Below are positions 47,509-57,536 of a stretch of DNA of 64,000 nucleotides, piece after piece (the first letter of the stretch is position 1; every line of letters starts with the position of its first letter). Below the pieces are notes generated by a model, which had not been told where the DNA came from, did no database searches, and saw only the letters and a program-made list of their open reading frames with translations. The translations under genes were made by a program, and so were the position numbers. This stretch comes from Mycolicibacterium parafortuitum (GTDB lineage Bacteria > Actinomycetota > Actinomycetes > Mycobacteriales > Mycobacteriaceae), in the NCBI RefSeq assembly GCF_010725485.1, contig NZ_AP022598.1:2542001-2606000 (forward strand). The letters are read 5' to 3'.

Positions 47509-47565
47509 CGAACTTGCATTCCAGCAGGCGTCCACTCGGCCTTTCACTGCTGGAATGCAATTTCG
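47509..47565. terminator. long-stem hairpin after the Fpg-like gene
   Basis: Arms of 19 bases (47509-47527 and 47547-47565) pair with one mismatch, including the perfect block TTGCATTCCAGCAG/CTGCTGGAATGCAA, with a 19-base loop. TTTCGGCGATTTATC follows on the plus strand. It sits 14 bp past the stop and 42 bp before the next start, so it probably separates two transcripts. Confidence 0.7.
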
Positions 47566-47606
47566 GCGATTTATCGGGACCTGTCTAACTCGGTTATCCT
47601 GCCCGC

Positions 47607-48356
47607 ATGACTCGGCAGAAGATCCTGATCACCGGTGCGAGCTCTGGCCTCGGCGCCGGCATGGCCCGCCAGTTCGCCGCCAAGGGTCGCGACCTGGCGC
47701 TGTGCGCCCGCCGCGTCGACAATCTCGACGAGCTCAAGGCCGAGCTGCAGGCCCGCCACCCGAACATCAAGGTCGCGGTCGCCGCGCTGGACGTGAACGA
47801 CCACGATCAGGTGCCGAAGGTCTTCGGTGAGCTCAGCGACGAACTCGGCGGTATCGACTGCGTGATCGTCAACGCCGGCATCGGCAAGGGGTATCCGCTC
47901 GGCGGCGGCAAGCTGTGGGCGAACAAGGCCACCCTGGAGACCAACCTGGTCGCGGCGCTGGTGCAGATCGAAACCGCGCTGGAAATGTTCAAGGCCGCCG
48001 GTAAGGGCCACCTGGTGCTGGTGTCCTCGGTGCTGGGCAACGTCGGCGTTCCCGGGTTCAAGGCCGCCTACTCCGCGAGCAAGGCGGGCGTCACCTCGCT
48101 CGGCGAATCGCTGCGGGCCGAGTACCCGTCCGGCCCCATCAAGATCACGGTGCTGGAGCCGGGCTACATCGAGTCGGAGATGACCGCCAAGTCCAACTCC
48201 ACGATGCTCATGGTCGACAACGAGACCGGCGTGAAGGCCATGGTCGACGCGATCGAGAAGGAGAAGGGCCGCGCCGTCGTCCCCGGGTGGCCGTGGTGGC
48301 CGCTGGTCGAGGTGATGAAACTGCTCCCCCCGCGCTTCACGAAATACTTCGCTTAA
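47607..48356 (+). CDS. short-chain dehydrogenase/reductase (Rv0945-like)
   Basis: SDR of 249 residues. The cofactor site is LITGASSGLGAGMARQF (residues 6-22), then DVND, VNAGIGKG, the catalytic serine in LVLVSSVLG, and YSASK (YxxxK). The C-terminus (GRAVVPGWPWWPLVEVMKLLPPRF) is hydrophobic and may touch the membrane. The neighbourhood (Fpg-like, then SDR, then pgi) equals M. tuberculosis Rv0944-Rv0945-Rv0946c. Substrate unknown; acyl-ceramide or keto-lipid reduction is guesswork. Confidence 0.92.
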   Translation: MTRQKILITGASSGLGAGMARQFAAKGRDLALCARRVDNLDELKAELQARHPNIKVAVAALDVNDHDQVPKVFGELSDELGGIDCVIVNAGIGKGYPLGGGKLWANKATLETNLVAALVQIETALEMFKAAGKGHLVLVSSVLGNVGVPGFKAAYSASKAGVTSLGESLRAEYPSGPIKITVLEPGYIESEMTAKSNSTMLMVDNETGVKAMVDAIEKEKGRAVVPGWPWWPLVEVMKLLPPRFTKYFA

Positions 48357-48412
48357 CTGCGATTTCTCCTATTTACTTGACGAATCGTTGGGTTTTCCTA
48401 ACGATGGGTTAG

Positions 48413-48706
48413 GTGAGTCCGGTACGACGAGGGGGAACTTTCCCCATCCACAACCGCATCGGCGTGTTGAGAGCCGAGCGGCAGATGTCGCGGGCGCAAC
48501 TCGCCGCGTTGATCGACGTGAACCCGCAGACCGTCGGCGCGCTCGAACGGGGCGATCACTACCCGAGCCTCGATCTGGCCTTCCGTATCTGCGAGGTCTT
48601 CGATCTGCCCGTTGAGGCGGTGTTCTCCCGCGAGCCTTTCGCGCCACTGTCGACCGAGCTCTATCGCAAAGACGGACGACCGCAACGAGGAGACGCGCAT
48701 GCCTGA
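48413..48706 (+). CDS. XRE-family HTH regulator
   Basis: Small DNA-binding protein of 97 residues of the YozG/YgzD-like Xre group. The helix-turn-helix lies at about 16-70: NRIGVLRAERQMSRAQLAALIDVNPQTVGALERGDHYPSLDLAFRICEVFDLPVEAVF. The GTG start at 48413 is used since no nearer start exists before the HTH. Its stop overlaps the start of a membrane protein gene by eight bases, a pairing common for this regulator type. AACTTTCCCC/GGGG symmetry (GGGGAACTTTCCCC, within the gene start) might allow autoregulation. Confidence 0.88.
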   Translation: MSPVRRGGTFPIHNRIGVLRAERQMSRAQLAALIDVNPQTVGALERGDHYPSLDLAFRICEVFDLPVEAVFSREPFAPLSTELYRKDGRPQRGDAHA

Positions 48707-49229
48707 CGCTACGCTGATCGACCGATACCAGGACTTCCGCACCCGACGATTCCTGAAACACGAACGCACGTACGCGAACTGGCTGCCCGGCTGGCGTACC
48801 CAGCGGCGACGCCGCGCCCTCGTCGTCGGCCTGGCTGCGACGTTCGTCGTGATGGCGGTGGTCAGCGCGTTGTGTGCGTTCGGCTTTCGCGAGGCAGCGC
48901 TGATCTGGATTCCGGCCACCGCGGTGTTCTTCCCGCTGTGGCTGACCCTGCAGATCGTGTCGGGACGTCAGGGCGACGCGCCGCTGGCCACCCTCGACGA
49001 GTTCGAGCTGGCCCAGCGCAACAGTGCCCGGTCGATCGGGCTGAGCCTGACCCAGTACCTGATGCTCATCCCGATCGGATACCTGATATTCGGATCCGTC
49101 GCCACCGATGGCGCCGACACCGGCATGGCCTACGCCGGCGGCCTGATGGCGATCACCGCGCTGCTGATCGGCGGCTGCGCACCGGCGATGATCCTGGGCT
49201 GGACGCGACCGGACCCCGATCCGGTCTAA
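48699..49229 (+). CDS. four-helix membrane protein paired with the XRE regulator
   Basis: Membrane protein of 176 residues with no named family that I can give. The N-terminus is basic and cytosolic ([32 protein letters not shown]). Four helices follow as two hairpins: [22 protein letters not shown] with [21 protein letters not shown], and [15 protein letters not shown] with [26 protein letters not shown] 48699 is supported by GAGGAGA and overlaps the XRE stop, so the pair is coupled. It may be the membrane signal partner of the regulator. It is convergent with pgi (four-base overlap). Confidence 0.82.
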   Translation: MPDATLIDRYQDFRTRRFLKHERTYANWLPGWRTQRRRRALVVGLAATFVVMAVVSALCAFGFREAALIWIPATAVFFPLWLTLQIVSGRQGDAPLATLDEFELAQRNSARSIGLSLTQYLMLIPIGYLIFGSVATDGADTGMAYAGGLMAITALLIGGCAPAMILGWTRPDPDPV

Positions 49230-50887
49230 GCTGAGCGGCCGCGCTCCTGCCGATAGCGACGCACCAGCGTGTCCGTCGACGAATCCGACTGCTGCGGCGG
49301 GGATGCGTCGTCGGTGATCACCGGAAGCAGTGCCTTGGCCTGCGTCTTGCCCAGCTCGACACCCCATTGATCGAACGAGTCGATACCCCAGATCACACCC
49401 TCGACGAACACCTGATGCTCGTAGAGCGCGACAAGCTGGCCCACCACCGACGGTGTCAGCTTCGTCGCGAGGATCGAGGTGGTGGGGCGGTTGCCCGGCA
49501 TCACCTTGTGCGGCACCACATTCGACGGCGTACCCTCGGCAGCTATCTCCTCGGCGGTCTTGCCGAACGCCAACACCTGGGTCTGGGCGAAGAAGTTGCT
49601 CATCAACAGGTCGTGCATGCTGCCGGTGCCGTCGGCGGTCGGCAGATCGTCGGTCGGCTCGCTGAACCCGATGAAATCCGCCGGTACCAGCCGGGTGCCC
49701 TGGTGCAGTAACTGGTAGAACGCGTGCTGGCCGTTGGTTCCCGGCTCGCCCCAGAAGATTTCGCCGGTGCCGGTGTGCACCGGTGTCCCGTCGGCCTGTA
49801 CCGACTTGCCGTTGGATTCCATCGTCAGCTGCTGCAGATAGGCCGCGAATCGAGCCAGATCGTTCGAATAGGGCAGCACCGCTCGGGTTTCGGCGCCGAA
49901 GAAGTTGCTGTACCACAGCCCGATCAGCCCGAGCAGCACCGGCGCGTTGGCGTCCAGCGGCGCGGTCCGGAAGTGCTCGTCGACCAGGTGGAAGCCGGAC
50001 AGGAACTCCCCGAAACGCTCCCGGCCGATCACCGCCATCACCGACAGCCCGATCGCGGAGTCCACCGAGTACCGGCCGCCGACCCAGTCCCAGAACCCGA
50101 ACATGTTGTCGGTGTCGATGCCGAACTCGGCGACCAGCTTCGCGTTCGTCGACACCGCGACGAAGTGCTTGGACACCGCATCCTGTCCGGCACTGCCGCC
50201 GAGTCCGTCAATCAGCCAGCGCCGCGCCGCGGTCGCGTTGGTCAACGTCTCCAGCGTCGAGAACGTTTTGGACGCGACGATGAAAAGCGTTGTGGCAGGA
50301 TCGAGTCCGTCCAGCTTGGCGACCAGGTCGGCCGGATCGACGTTGGAGACGAACCGCGCCGAGATGCCGGCGTCGGCGTAGTGGCGCAACGCCTGGTCGA
50401 CCATCACCGGCCCCAGATCAGAACCGCCGATGCCGATGTTGACCACTGTGGTGATGCGTTCACCGGTGGCGCCGCGCCAGTCCCCGCTGCGCAGCCGGTC
50501 GGTGAACTCGCCCATCCGGTCCAGCACCTCGTGCACATCGGCGACCACGTCCTGACCGTCGACGGTCAGCGATGCATCCCGCGGCAGCCGCAATGCGGTG
50601 TGCAGCACCGCCCGGTCCTCCGAGGTGTTGATGTGCTCGCCGGCGAACATCGCCGCCCGCTTGGCCTCCAGCCCCGCGGCGCGGGCCAGATCGACGAGCA
50701 GTGACAGCGTCTCCGCGGTGACGCGGTGCTTGCTGTAGTCGATGTAGAGGTCGCCGACGGTCAGGGCGAACTCGGAACCGCGCGCCGGGTTCTGGGCGAA
50801 CAGCGCACGCAGATCTGTGGCGGCGATCTCGGCGTGATGTCGGGACAGTGCCTGCCATGCCGGTGTCGCGGTGATGTCAGAACCCAT
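49226..50887 (-). CDS. pgi: glucose-6-phosphate isomerase
   Basis: Glycolytic enzyme of 553 residues interconverting glucose-6-phosphate and fructose-6-phosphate. Family signatures are [41 protein letters not shown] and [18 protein letters not shown] near the C-terminus. The catalytic Glu lies in the [19 protein letters not shown] block region and the His and Lys in the later HKVMPGNRP and ELGK blocks. The ATG at 50887 gives the usual length. Position matches M. tuberculosis pgi (Rv0946c). Confidence 0.97.
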   Translation of the reverse strand: MGSDITATPAWQALSRHHAEIAATDLRALFAQNPARGSEFALTVGDLYIDYSKHRVTAETLSLLVDLARAAGLEAKRAAMFAGEHINTSEDRAVLHTALRLPRDASLTVDGQDVVADVHEVLDRMGEFTDRLRSGDWRGATGERITTVVNIGIGGSDLGPVMVDQALRHYADAGISARFVSNVDPADLVAKLDGLDPATTLFIVASKTFSTLETLTNATAARRWLIDGLGGSAGQDAVSKHFVAVSTNAKLVAEFGIDTDNMFGFWDWVGGRYSVDSAIGLSVMAVIGRERFGEFLSGFHLVDEHFRTAPLDANAPVLLGLIGLWYSNFFGAETRAVLPYSNDLARFAAYLQQLTMESNGKSVQADGTPVHTGTGEIFWGEPGTNGQHAFYQLLHQGTRLVPADFIGFSEPTDDLPTADGTGSMHDLLMSNFFAQTQVLAFGKTAEEIAAEGTPSNVVPHKVMPGNRPTTSILATKLTPSVVGQLVALYEHQVFVEGVIWGIDSFDQWGVELGKTQAKALLPVITDDASPPQQSDSSTDTLVRRYRQERGRSA

Positions 50888-50937
50888 GTGGAGAACCCTA
50901 GTGCGGGCGAGCGGAGGAAGGGGTAAATGATGAAGGT

Positions 50938-52386
50938 ATGGATACTTCCGCGCTGCTGTCATCGGTACCGACGGGCCTGTGGATCGGCGGTGAGGAGCGC
51001 GAGGCCGCGAGCCGGTTCGACGTGCTGGATCCCAGCGACGACACGGTGCTGACGTCGGTCGCCGACGCCACCGCCGACGACGCGCGGGCGGCGCTGGACG
51101 CCGCATGCGCCGTGCAGGGGGAGTGGGCCGCGACGCCGGCGCGCAAGCGCGGCGAGATCCTGCGGGCGGTCTTCGAGACCATCACCGCCCGGGCCGACGA
51201 CATCGCCGCGCTGATGACCCTGGAGATGGGCAAGGTGGTCGCCGAGAGCAAGGGCGAGGTGGCCTACGGCGCCGAGTTCTTCCGCTGGTTCGCCGAGGAG
51301 GCCGTGCGCATCGAGGGCCGCTATACCCCGGCTCCGGCCGGCACCGGCCGCATCCTGGTCACCAAGCAGGCCGTCGGCCCGTGCTACGCGATCACCCCGT
51401 GGAACTTCCCGCTGGCGATGGGCACCCGCAAGATGGGGCCGGCGTTCGCGGCCGGCTGCACGATGATCGTCAAACCCGCCCAGGAGACGCCGCTGACGAT
51501 GCTTCTGCTGGCCAAGCTGATGGACGAGGCCGGCCTGCCCAAGGGTGTGCTGTCGGTGTTGCCGACCAGCAGTCCCGGCCCGGTCACCGAGGCACTGATC
51601 AACGACGGCAGGCTGCGCAAGCTGACCTTCACCGGGTCGACCGGGGTGGGCAAGGCATTGGTGAAGCAGTCGGCGGACAAACTGCTGCGCACGTCGATGG
51701 AGCTCGGCGGCAACGCGCCGTTCATCGTGTTCGACGACGCCGACGTCGACGCGGCGGTCGACGGCGCGATCCTGGCCAAGATGCGCAACGGCGGTGAGGC
51801 CTGCACCGCGGCGAACCGGTTCCACGTCGCCAACGCGGTGCGCGACGAGTTCACCGAGAAGTTCGTCAAGCGGATGAGCGAGTTCACCCTCGGCAAGGGC
51901 CTCGACGAGAAGTCCACGCTGGGCCCGCTGATCAACGCCAAGCAGGTCGCCACAGTCACCGAGCTGGTCTCGGACGCCGTCTCACGCGGTGCGACCGTCG
52001 CCGTCGGCGGCGTCGCCCCCGGTGGTCCGGGGAACTTCTATCCGGCCACCGTGCTGACCGACGTCCCGGCCGACGCCCGCATCCTCAAGGAGGAGGTGTT
52101 CGGTCCGGTCGCCCCGATCGCCGGGTTCGACACCGAAGAGGAGGGCATCGCCGCCGCCAACAACACCGAGTACGGCCTGGCCGCCTACGTCTACACGCAG
52201 TCACTGGACCGCGCGCTGCGGGTCGCCGAGGGCATCGAATCCGGCATGGTCGGCGTCAACCGCGGGGTGATCTCCGATGCCGCCGCACCGTTCGGCGGCA
52301 TCAAGGAATCCGGCTTCGGCCGCGAGGGCGGCACCGAGGGCATCGAGGAGTACCTCGACACGAAGTACATCGCGCTGACCAAGTAA
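50938..52386 (+). CDS. gabD: NAD(P)-dependent succinate-semialdehyde dehydrogenase-like aldehyde dehydrogenase
   Basis: Aldehyde dehydrogenase of 482 residues. The cofactor region has [26 protein letters not shown] and VKPAQETP. The catalytic Glu is in SMELGGNAP and the nucleophilic Cys in [11 protein letters not shown]; the C-terminal block is [19 protein letters not shown]. Its form is closest to GabD-type enzymes that oxidise succinate semialdehyde to succinate, a substrate linked to the sucCD genes 7 kb away. Other short aldehydes are possible. It is divergent from pgi across 50 bp. Confidence 0.9.
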   Translation: MDTSALLSSVPTGLWIGGEEREAASRFDVLDPSDDTVLTSVADATADDARAALDAACAVQGEWAATPARKRGEILRAVFETITARADDIAALMTLEMGKVVAESKGEVAYGAEFFRWFAEEAVRIEGRYTPAPAGTGRILVTKQAVGPCYAITPWNFPLAMGTRKMGPAFAAGCTMIVKPAQETPLTMLLLAKLMDEAGLPKGVLSVLPTSSPGPVTEALINDGRLRKLTFTGSTGVGKALVKQSADKLLRTSMELGGNAPFIVFDDADVDAAVDGAILAKMRNGGEACTAANRFHVANAVRDEFTEKFVKRMSEFTLGKGLDEKSTLGPLINAKQVATVTELVSDAVSRGATVAVGGVAPGGPGNFYPATVLTDVPADARILKEEVFGPVAPIAGFDTEEEGIAAANNTEYGLAAYVYTQSLDRALRVAEGIESGMVGVNRGVISDAAAPFGGIKESGFGREGGTEGIEEYLDTKYIALTK

Positions 52387-52387
52387 C

Positions 52388-52453
52388 CCCGCGAGCAGAC
52401 GCGAACTCGCGCAACACGCCCGCGACTCGCCCGAGTTTCTGTCTGCTCGCGGG
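52388..52453. terminator. long-stem hairpin after the aldehyde dehydrogenase gene
   Basis: Arms 52388-52409 and 52432-52453 pair over CCCGCGAGCAGAC, skip three mismatches, then pair over AACTCG; the loop is 22 bases. It starts one base past the gadD-type gene's stop codon. GCGAGCAGAC-GCGAACTCG is reminiscent of intergenic palindromes I recall from other fast-growing mycobacteria. Confidence 0.7.
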
Positions 52454-52546
52454 AAGGGGATGCCGTGAGACCCCGCGCGCCTTCCGGATCGGGTGCCCGC
52501 GCGCCCATAGACTTCGTTGCTCGGACAGCGAGGAGGGCCGCCGACA

Positions 52547-54562
52547 GTGACAGCCGTGAGTGCGGCGCCGATACGCGTGGGCCCGCGGCGGTATGTCGGG
52601 CCGGGGCAGTCGATCCCGGCGCTCGACGGTATCCGGGCGATCGCCGTCGCGTTGGTGCTCGCCGACCACGGCGGCGTCCCCGGTCTGTCCGGTGGCTTCC
52701 TCGGCGTCGACGTCTTCTTCGTGCTGAGCGGATTCCTGATCACCTCGCTGCTGCTCGACGAGATCGGCCGCACCGGCCGGATCGGGTTGAAGGGCTTCTG
52801 GATTCGCCGGGCGCGCCGGCTGCTGCCCGCCCTGGTGGTCATGGTGCTGTCCGTCGTCGCGCTGCGGGAACTGTTCTCGCCGGAGTCCACCGCGAGCCTG
52901 CGCGAGGACACCGTGGCGACCCTGTTCTGGATGTCGAACTGGGTGTTCGTCGCGCAGAACACCGACTATTTCTCCCAGGGCGCCCCTCCGTCGCCGCTGC
53001 AGCACACCTGGTCACTGGCGGTGGAGGAGCAGTACTACGTGCTGTGGCCGCTGCTGATCGCCGCGGTGATCGCCGCGCTCGGCGCGATCGCGTATCGCCG
53101 CGGAGTGACGTTGTCACAGCGCGCGGTGCGCACGGCGGTGTTCGTACTCGCGACCGGTGGCGTCGTCGCGTCCGCCGTCGCGACGATGGCTTTGAGTTCG
53201 GAGGCGACACTCAACCGCGTCTACTTCGGCACCGACACCCGCGTGCAGGCGCTGCTGGTCGGCGCCGCCGCGGCGGCGTTGCTGGTCCGGGACTGGCGCG
53301 GGCTGACCGCCGGCCTGGAGATGTTCCGGTCCCGCTGGGCGCGCTGGGTGGCGTGGATGCTTCCGGTGATCGGCCTCGTGGTGCTGTTTCTGGCCGCCCG
53401 CATCGCCACGGGCAGTGTCGAGGAGTTCCGCAGCGGACTGCTGATCGTCGTCGCGCTCGCCGCGATCCTGGTCATCGCGCCGGTCGCACTCGCCCAGGAG
53501 GGCCCGGTCGCGCGACTGCTGTCGGTCGGCCCGCTCGTCGGGCTCGGTGCGATCTCCTACGGCGTGTACCTGTGGCATTGGCCGATCTTCCTGCTGCTCA
53601 ACGGTGAACGCACCGGAGCCTCGGGCTGGCAGCTGTTCGCGCTGCGCTGCGCGGCGACCGTCGCCGTCGCGGCGGTCTCGTGGTGGGCGATCGAACAACC
53701 GATCCGCGAGTGGCGCCCGGCGTTCGTGCCGATGCTGCCGCTGGCCGGAGCCACGGCGGCGACGGCCGCGGTGGTCGCGATGACGGTGCTGCCGGTGCGG
53801 GTGCTCCCCGAGACCCCGCAGCCCGGTCCGATGATCGACAACGCCGCGCTGGTGGCGCCCGAGATCCCGGTGGAGGTGACGCGTACACCGAAGCCGCTCG
53901 CGCCCGGGGATCTGCGGGTGGCGGTGTTCGGCGACTCCATCGCCTGGACCATGATGCGCTACCTGCCCGATACGCCCGGGCTGGACTTCTCCGACTTCAC
54001 CACCATCGGGTGCGGCATCGCGCGCGGCGGGCCCTACGAGTACGTCGGACAGGAACTGTCGCAGAAGCCGGAGTGCGACGAATGGCCGGCGCGCTGGGCG
54101 CAGCGGATCGGCTACGCGAAACCCGATGTGGTGCTGCTGATGGTCGGTCGGTGGGAGGTCGTGGACCGGATGAACGAGGGTCGCTGGACCCACATCGGCG
54201 AACCGGGCTACGACGCGTACCTCGAAGGCGAACTCGACCGCGCACTCGACATCCTCGGCTCAACGGGTGCGCGACTGGTCGTGGCGACCGAGCCGTACAA
54301 CCGCCGGGCCGAGAAGCCGGACGGCAGTCTCTATCCCGAAGATCAGCCCACCCGCGTCGAACGCTGGAACACCATGGTGCGCAACGCCGTCGAGAAGAGG
54401 CCGAACGCGACGGTGCTCGACCTGAACAAGAAGCTCAGCCCCAACGGGTACTACCAGACAAAGGTCGACGGGCTACGGGTGCGCAGCGACGGCGTGCACC
54501 CGACCCCGGAAGCAGTCGAATGGCTGACTCCGTGGCTGGTCGAGGCGCTCAAGGCGAAGTGA
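52547..54562 (+). CDS. acyltransferase-3 / SGNH fusion (OafA-type O-acyltransferase)
   Basis: Membrane enzyme of 671 residues that probably transfers acyl groups to surface glycans or glycolipids. The N-terminal acyltransferase-3 part (about 20-370) has ten or so helices with the signature IPALDGIRAIAVALVLADHGG, FLGVDVFFVLSGFLITSLL, and FWIRRARRLLPAL. The C-terminal extracytoplasmic SGNH domain (about 430-671) has VAVFGDSIAWTMM (nucleophile Ser), VLLMVGRWEVVD and DGVHPTPEA (Asp/His). The GTG start has GAGGAGGG upstream. It is not part of the M. tuberculosis gene order here, so an insertion is likely. Convergent with chorismate mutase. Confidence 0.92.
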   Translation: MTAVSAAPIRVGPRRYVGPGQSIPALDGIRAIAVALVLADHGGVPGLSGGFLGVDVFFVLSGFLITSLLLDEIGRTGRIGLKGFWIRRARRLLPALVVMVLSVVALRELFSPESTASLREDTVATLFWMSNWVFVAQNTDYFSQGAPPSPLQHTWSLAVEEQYYVLWPLLIAAVIAALGAIAYRRGVTLSQRAVRTAVFVLATGGVVASAVATMALSSEATLNRVYFGTDTRVQALLVGAAAAALLVRDWRGLTAGLEMFRSRWARWVAWMLPVIGLVVLFLAARIATGSVEEFRSGLLIVVALAAILVIAPVALAQEGPVARLLSVGPLVGLGAISYGVYLWHWPIFLLLNGERTGASGWQLFALRCAATVAVAAVSWWAIEQPIREWRPAFVPMLPLAGATAATAAVVAMTVLPVRVLPETPQPGPMIDNAALVAPEIPVEVTRTPKPLAPGDLRVAVFGDSIAWTMMRYLPDTPGLDFSDFTTIGCGIARGGPYEYVGQELSQKPECDEWPARWAQRIGYAKPDVVLLMVGRWEVVDRMNEGRWTHIGEPGYDAYLEGELDRALDILGSTGARLVVATEPYNRRAEKPDGSLYPEDQPTRVERWNTMVRNAVEKRPNATVLDLNKKLSPNGYYQTKVDGLRVRSDGVHPTPEAVEWLTPWLVEALKAK

Positions 54563-54581
54563 TCGAGCGCCCGGCCGAGGG

Positions 54582-54857
54582 TCAGTGGCCGAGGCGTCCA
54601 CGGCCGAGGCGCAGCAGCAGCATCGCGAGGTTCTTGCCCTCCTCGCCGAGCACGCTGTAGCGCTCGATGACCTTCATCTCCCGGCTGTGCACCAGACGGG
54701 TGCCGCCGGAGGCCATCCGGGCCTTGCCGATCATCCGGGACACCTCGGTGCGGCGCTGAATGGCCTCCAGGATCGTCGCGTCGAGGCGGTCGATCTCCTG
54801 GCGCAGCTCGTCGATATCGGGCAACTGGGCGGTTTCCGTCCCTGCAGGCGTGGTCAT
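54582..54857 (-). CDS. intracellular AroQ-type chorismate mutase
   Basis: All-helical AroQ-delta chorismate mutase of 91 residues, converting chorismate to prephenate for Phe/Tyr synthesis. Sequence landmarks are IDELRQEIDRLDATILEAIQRRTEVSRMIGKARMASGGTRLVHSREMKVIERYS, containing the Arg and Lys ligands, and the C-terminal LLRLGRGRLGH. It matches M. tuberculosis Rv0948c, which needs DAHP synthase for full activity; that partner is not here. A hairpin followed by T-rich sequence lies in the leader about 65-100 bp upstream. Confidence 0.95.
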   Translation of the reverse strand: MTTPAGTETAQLPDIDELRQEIDRLDATILEAIQRRTEVSRMIGKARMASGGTRLVHSREMKVIERYSVLGEEGKNLAMLLLRLGRGRLGH

Positions 54858-55178
54858 CTTGTTCTCCGATTCTCGTTGTGTCGGCCCTGGTCGTTCCGGT
54901 GTCGGGCCTCAACAAAGAGACGAGCCCCGGATCGCAGAAGCGGACCGCGGGGCTGATGGGAAGCAGCTATGCCACGGGCACCGCGGATCGGTACCCGTAG
55001 AAAAATCGCCACTGCGCGTAAAGCACCTGGCCAGTGTGCCACCAGCGGTCGATACCGTGCAAAAAACCGGGACGGGAACCGGGGGAGACGATCACTCTGG
55101 CCGACGCGGACACCCGCGCCTCCCGGGGCCTCGCGCCATGGCGGCGATGTCCGCCCGCAGCGGTAAGTTGGGTGCGAC
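54858..55178. promoter_or_regulatory. divergent chorismate mutase / pcrA intergenic region
   Basis: No gene. On the minus strand AGCCCCG/CGGGGCT (54923-54929, 54948-54954) with partly paired interior forms a hairpin followed by CGTCTCTTTGTTG, inside the probable leader of chorismate mutase. It could be an attenuator or a terminator. The right half should hold the pcrA promoter; no operator was recognised. Confidence 0.45.
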
Positions 55179-57536
55179 ATGAGTGTGCACCTGACGCTGA
55201 ACGACGCCACGCCGATGACCGGCGACGACCTGCTCGAAGGCCTGAACCCGCAGCAACGCCAAGCGGTGCTGCACGAGGGCACCCCGCTGCTGATCGTCGC
55301 GGGCGCAGGCTCGGGCAAGACGGCGGTGCTGACGCGGCGCATCGCGTACCTGCTGGCCGCGCGCGACGTCGGTGTCGGGCAGGTGCTGGCGATCACCTTC
55401 ACCAACAAGGCGGCCGCCGAGATGCGCGAGCGCATCGTCGGGCTTGTCGGCCCGCGGGCGCGCAACATGTGGGTTTCGACGTTCCACTCGACCTGTGTGC
55501 GGATCCTGCGTAACCAGGCCTCGCTGCTTCCCGGGCTGAACTCCAACTTCTCGATCTACGACGCCGACGACTCGCGCCGGCTGCTGCTGATGATCGGCAA
55601 GGACATGGGCCTGGACACCAAGCGGCATTCGCCGCGGCTGCTGGCCAACGCGATCTCGAACCTGAAGAACGAGCTGATCGGCCCCGCCCAGGCGGCCGCC
55701 GAGGCCTCCGAGGCCGCCGACGATCTGGCCCGCATCGTCGCCGATGTCTACGGCGAGTACCAGCGCAGGCTGCGCGCCGCCAACGCCCTGGACTTCGACG
55801 ACCTGATCGGGGAGACGGTCGCCGTGCTGCAGGCCTTCCCGCAGATCGCGCAGTACTACCGCCGCCGGTTCCGGCACATCCTGGTCGACGAGTACCAGGA
55901 CACCAACCACGCGCAGTACGTGCTGGTGCGCGAGCTCGTGGGAACGGCCGGCGCGGACGACGATCCTGCCGGCGTGCCGCCCGCCGAGCTGTGCGTGGTC
56001 GGCGACGCCGACCAGTCGATCTATGCGTTCCGCGGTGCGACGATCCGCAACATCGAGGACTTCGAGCGCGACTTCCCCAACGCCACGACGATTCTGCTGG
56101 AGCAGAACTATCGCTCCACACAGACCATCCTGAACGCGGCGAACTCGGTGATCTCCCGCAACACCGGCAGGCGCGAGAAGCGGCTGTGGACCGACGCCGG
56201 TGAGGGTGAGCTGATCGTCGGGTACGTCGCCGACAACGAACACGACGAGGCACGCTTCGTCGCCCAGGAGATCGACTCGCTGTCGGATTCCATCCCGGGC
56301 TTCTCCTACAACGACGTCGCGGTCTTCTACCGCACCAACAACTCCTCGCGGGCGATCGAGGAAGTCTTCATCCGCGCCGGCATCCCGTACAAAGTCGTCG
56401 GGGGAGTGCGCTTCTACGAGCGCAAGGAGATTCGCGACATCGTCGCCTACCTGCGGGTGCTCGACAACCCCGGGGACGCGGTCAGCATGCGGCGCATCCT
56501 CAACACCCCGCGCCGCGGCATCGGGGACCGCGCCGAGGCCTGCGTGGCGGTGCACGCCGAGAACACCGGCCTGAACTTCAACGACGCGCTCGTCGCGGCC
56601 GCCGAGGGCAGGGTGCCGATGCTGAACACGCGCTCGGAGAAGGCCATCGCCGGTTTCGTCGCACTGCTCGACGAACTGCGCGGCGGTCTCGACGGCGAAC
56701 TCGGCGACCTCGTCGAGACGGTGCTCGACCGCACCGGCTACCGCGCCGAGCTCGAGGCCTCCAGCGATCCGCAGGACCTGGCCCGGTTGGACAACCTCAA
56801 CGAACTGGTCAGCGTCGCACACGAATTCAGCACCGACCTGGCCAACGCTCGCGCGCTGGCCGACGGCGACGACGCGCAGGGCCCGGACACCGCCGACGAG
56901 GACGTCCCCGACACCGGTGTGCTCGCGGCGTTCCTGGAGCGGGTGTCGCTGGTCGCCGACGCCGACGACATCCCCGAACACGGCTCGGGGGTGGTGACGA
57001 TGATGACCCTGCACACCGCCAAGGGGCTGGAGTTCCCGGTGGTGTTCGTGACCGGCTGGGAGGACGGCATGTTCCCGCACATGCGCGCGCTCGGCGATCC
57101 CACCGAACTCTCCGAGGAACGGCGGCTGGCCTATGTCGGGATCACCCGCGCCCGGCAGCGTCTCTACCTCAGCCGGGCGAAAGTGCGTTCGTCGTGGGGC
57201 CAGCCGATGCTCAACCCCGAGTCGCGCTTCCTGCGGGAGATCCCCCAGGAGCTCATCGACTGGCGCCGCACCGAGGCGCCGGCGTCGTCGTTCTCCGCGC
57301 CGGTCGGCAACGCCGGCCGCTACGGCACACCGCGGCCGTCACCGACCCGCCCGGCGGCGGGGAAGAGGCCGCTGATCGTGCTCGAGCCGGGCGACCGCGT
57401 GACCCACGACAAGTACGGCCTCGGCCGGGTCGAAGAGGTCTCCGGTGCCGGGGAATCGGCGATGTCGCTGATCGACTTCGGCAGCGCGGGCCGGGTGAAG
57501 CTGATGCACAACCACGCGCCGATCTCGAAGCTCTAG
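55179..57536 (+). CDS. pcrA: ATP-dependent DNA helicase PcrA/UvrD1
   Basis: Superfamily 1A 3'-5' helicase of 785 residues for nucleotide-excision repair, replication restart and R-loop or recombination control. Motif I is VAGAGSGKTAVLTRR (K47), motif II VDEYQDTN, motif III VGDADQSIYAFRGA, motif IV LEQNYRST, motif V MTLHTAKGLEFPVVF, motif VI RRLAYVGITRARQRLYL. The C-terminal 70 residues (DRVTHDKYGLGRVEEVSGAG) form the Tudor-like RNA-polymerase-binding domain. It is the equivalent of M. tuberculosis uvrD1 (Rv0949), which works with Ku, also in this window. ATG 55179 fits the known N-terminus. Confidence 0.97.
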   Translation: MSVHLTLNDATPMTGDDLLEGLNPQQRQAVLHEGTPLLIVAGAGSGKTAVLTRRIAYLLAARDVGVGQVLAITFTNKAAAEMRERIVGLVGPRARNMWVSTFHSTCVRILRNQASLLPGLNSNFSIYDADDSRRLLLMIGKDMGLDTKRHSPRLLANAISNLKNELIGPAQAAAEASEAADDLARIVADVYGEYQRRLRAANALDFDDLIGETVAVLQAFPQIAQYYRRRFRHILVDEYQDTNHAQYVLVRELVGTAGADDDPAGVPPAELCVVGDADQSIYAFRGATIRNIEDFERDFPNATTILLEQNYRSTQTILNAANSVISRNTGRREKRLWTDAGEGELIVGYVADNEHDEARFVAQEIDSLSDSIPGFSYNDVAVFYRTNNSSRAIEEVFIRAGIPYKVVGGVRFYERKEIRDIVAYLRVLDNPGDAVSMRRILNTPRRGIGDRAEACVAVHAENTGLNFNDALVAAAEGRVPMLNTRSEKAIAGFVALLDELRGGLDGELGDLVETVLDRTGYRAELEASSDPQDLARLDNLNELVSVAHEFSTDLANARALADGDDAQGPDTADEDVPDTGVLAAFLERVSLVADADDIPEHGSGVVTMMTLHTAKGLEFPVVFVTGWEDGMFPHMRALGDPTELSEERRLAYVGITRARQRLYLSRAKVRSSWGQPMLNPESRFLREIPQELIDWRRTEAPASSFSAPVGNAGRYGTPRPSPTRPAAGKRPLIVLEPGDRVTHDKYGLGRVEEVSGAGESAMSLIDFGSAGRVKLMHNHAPISKL

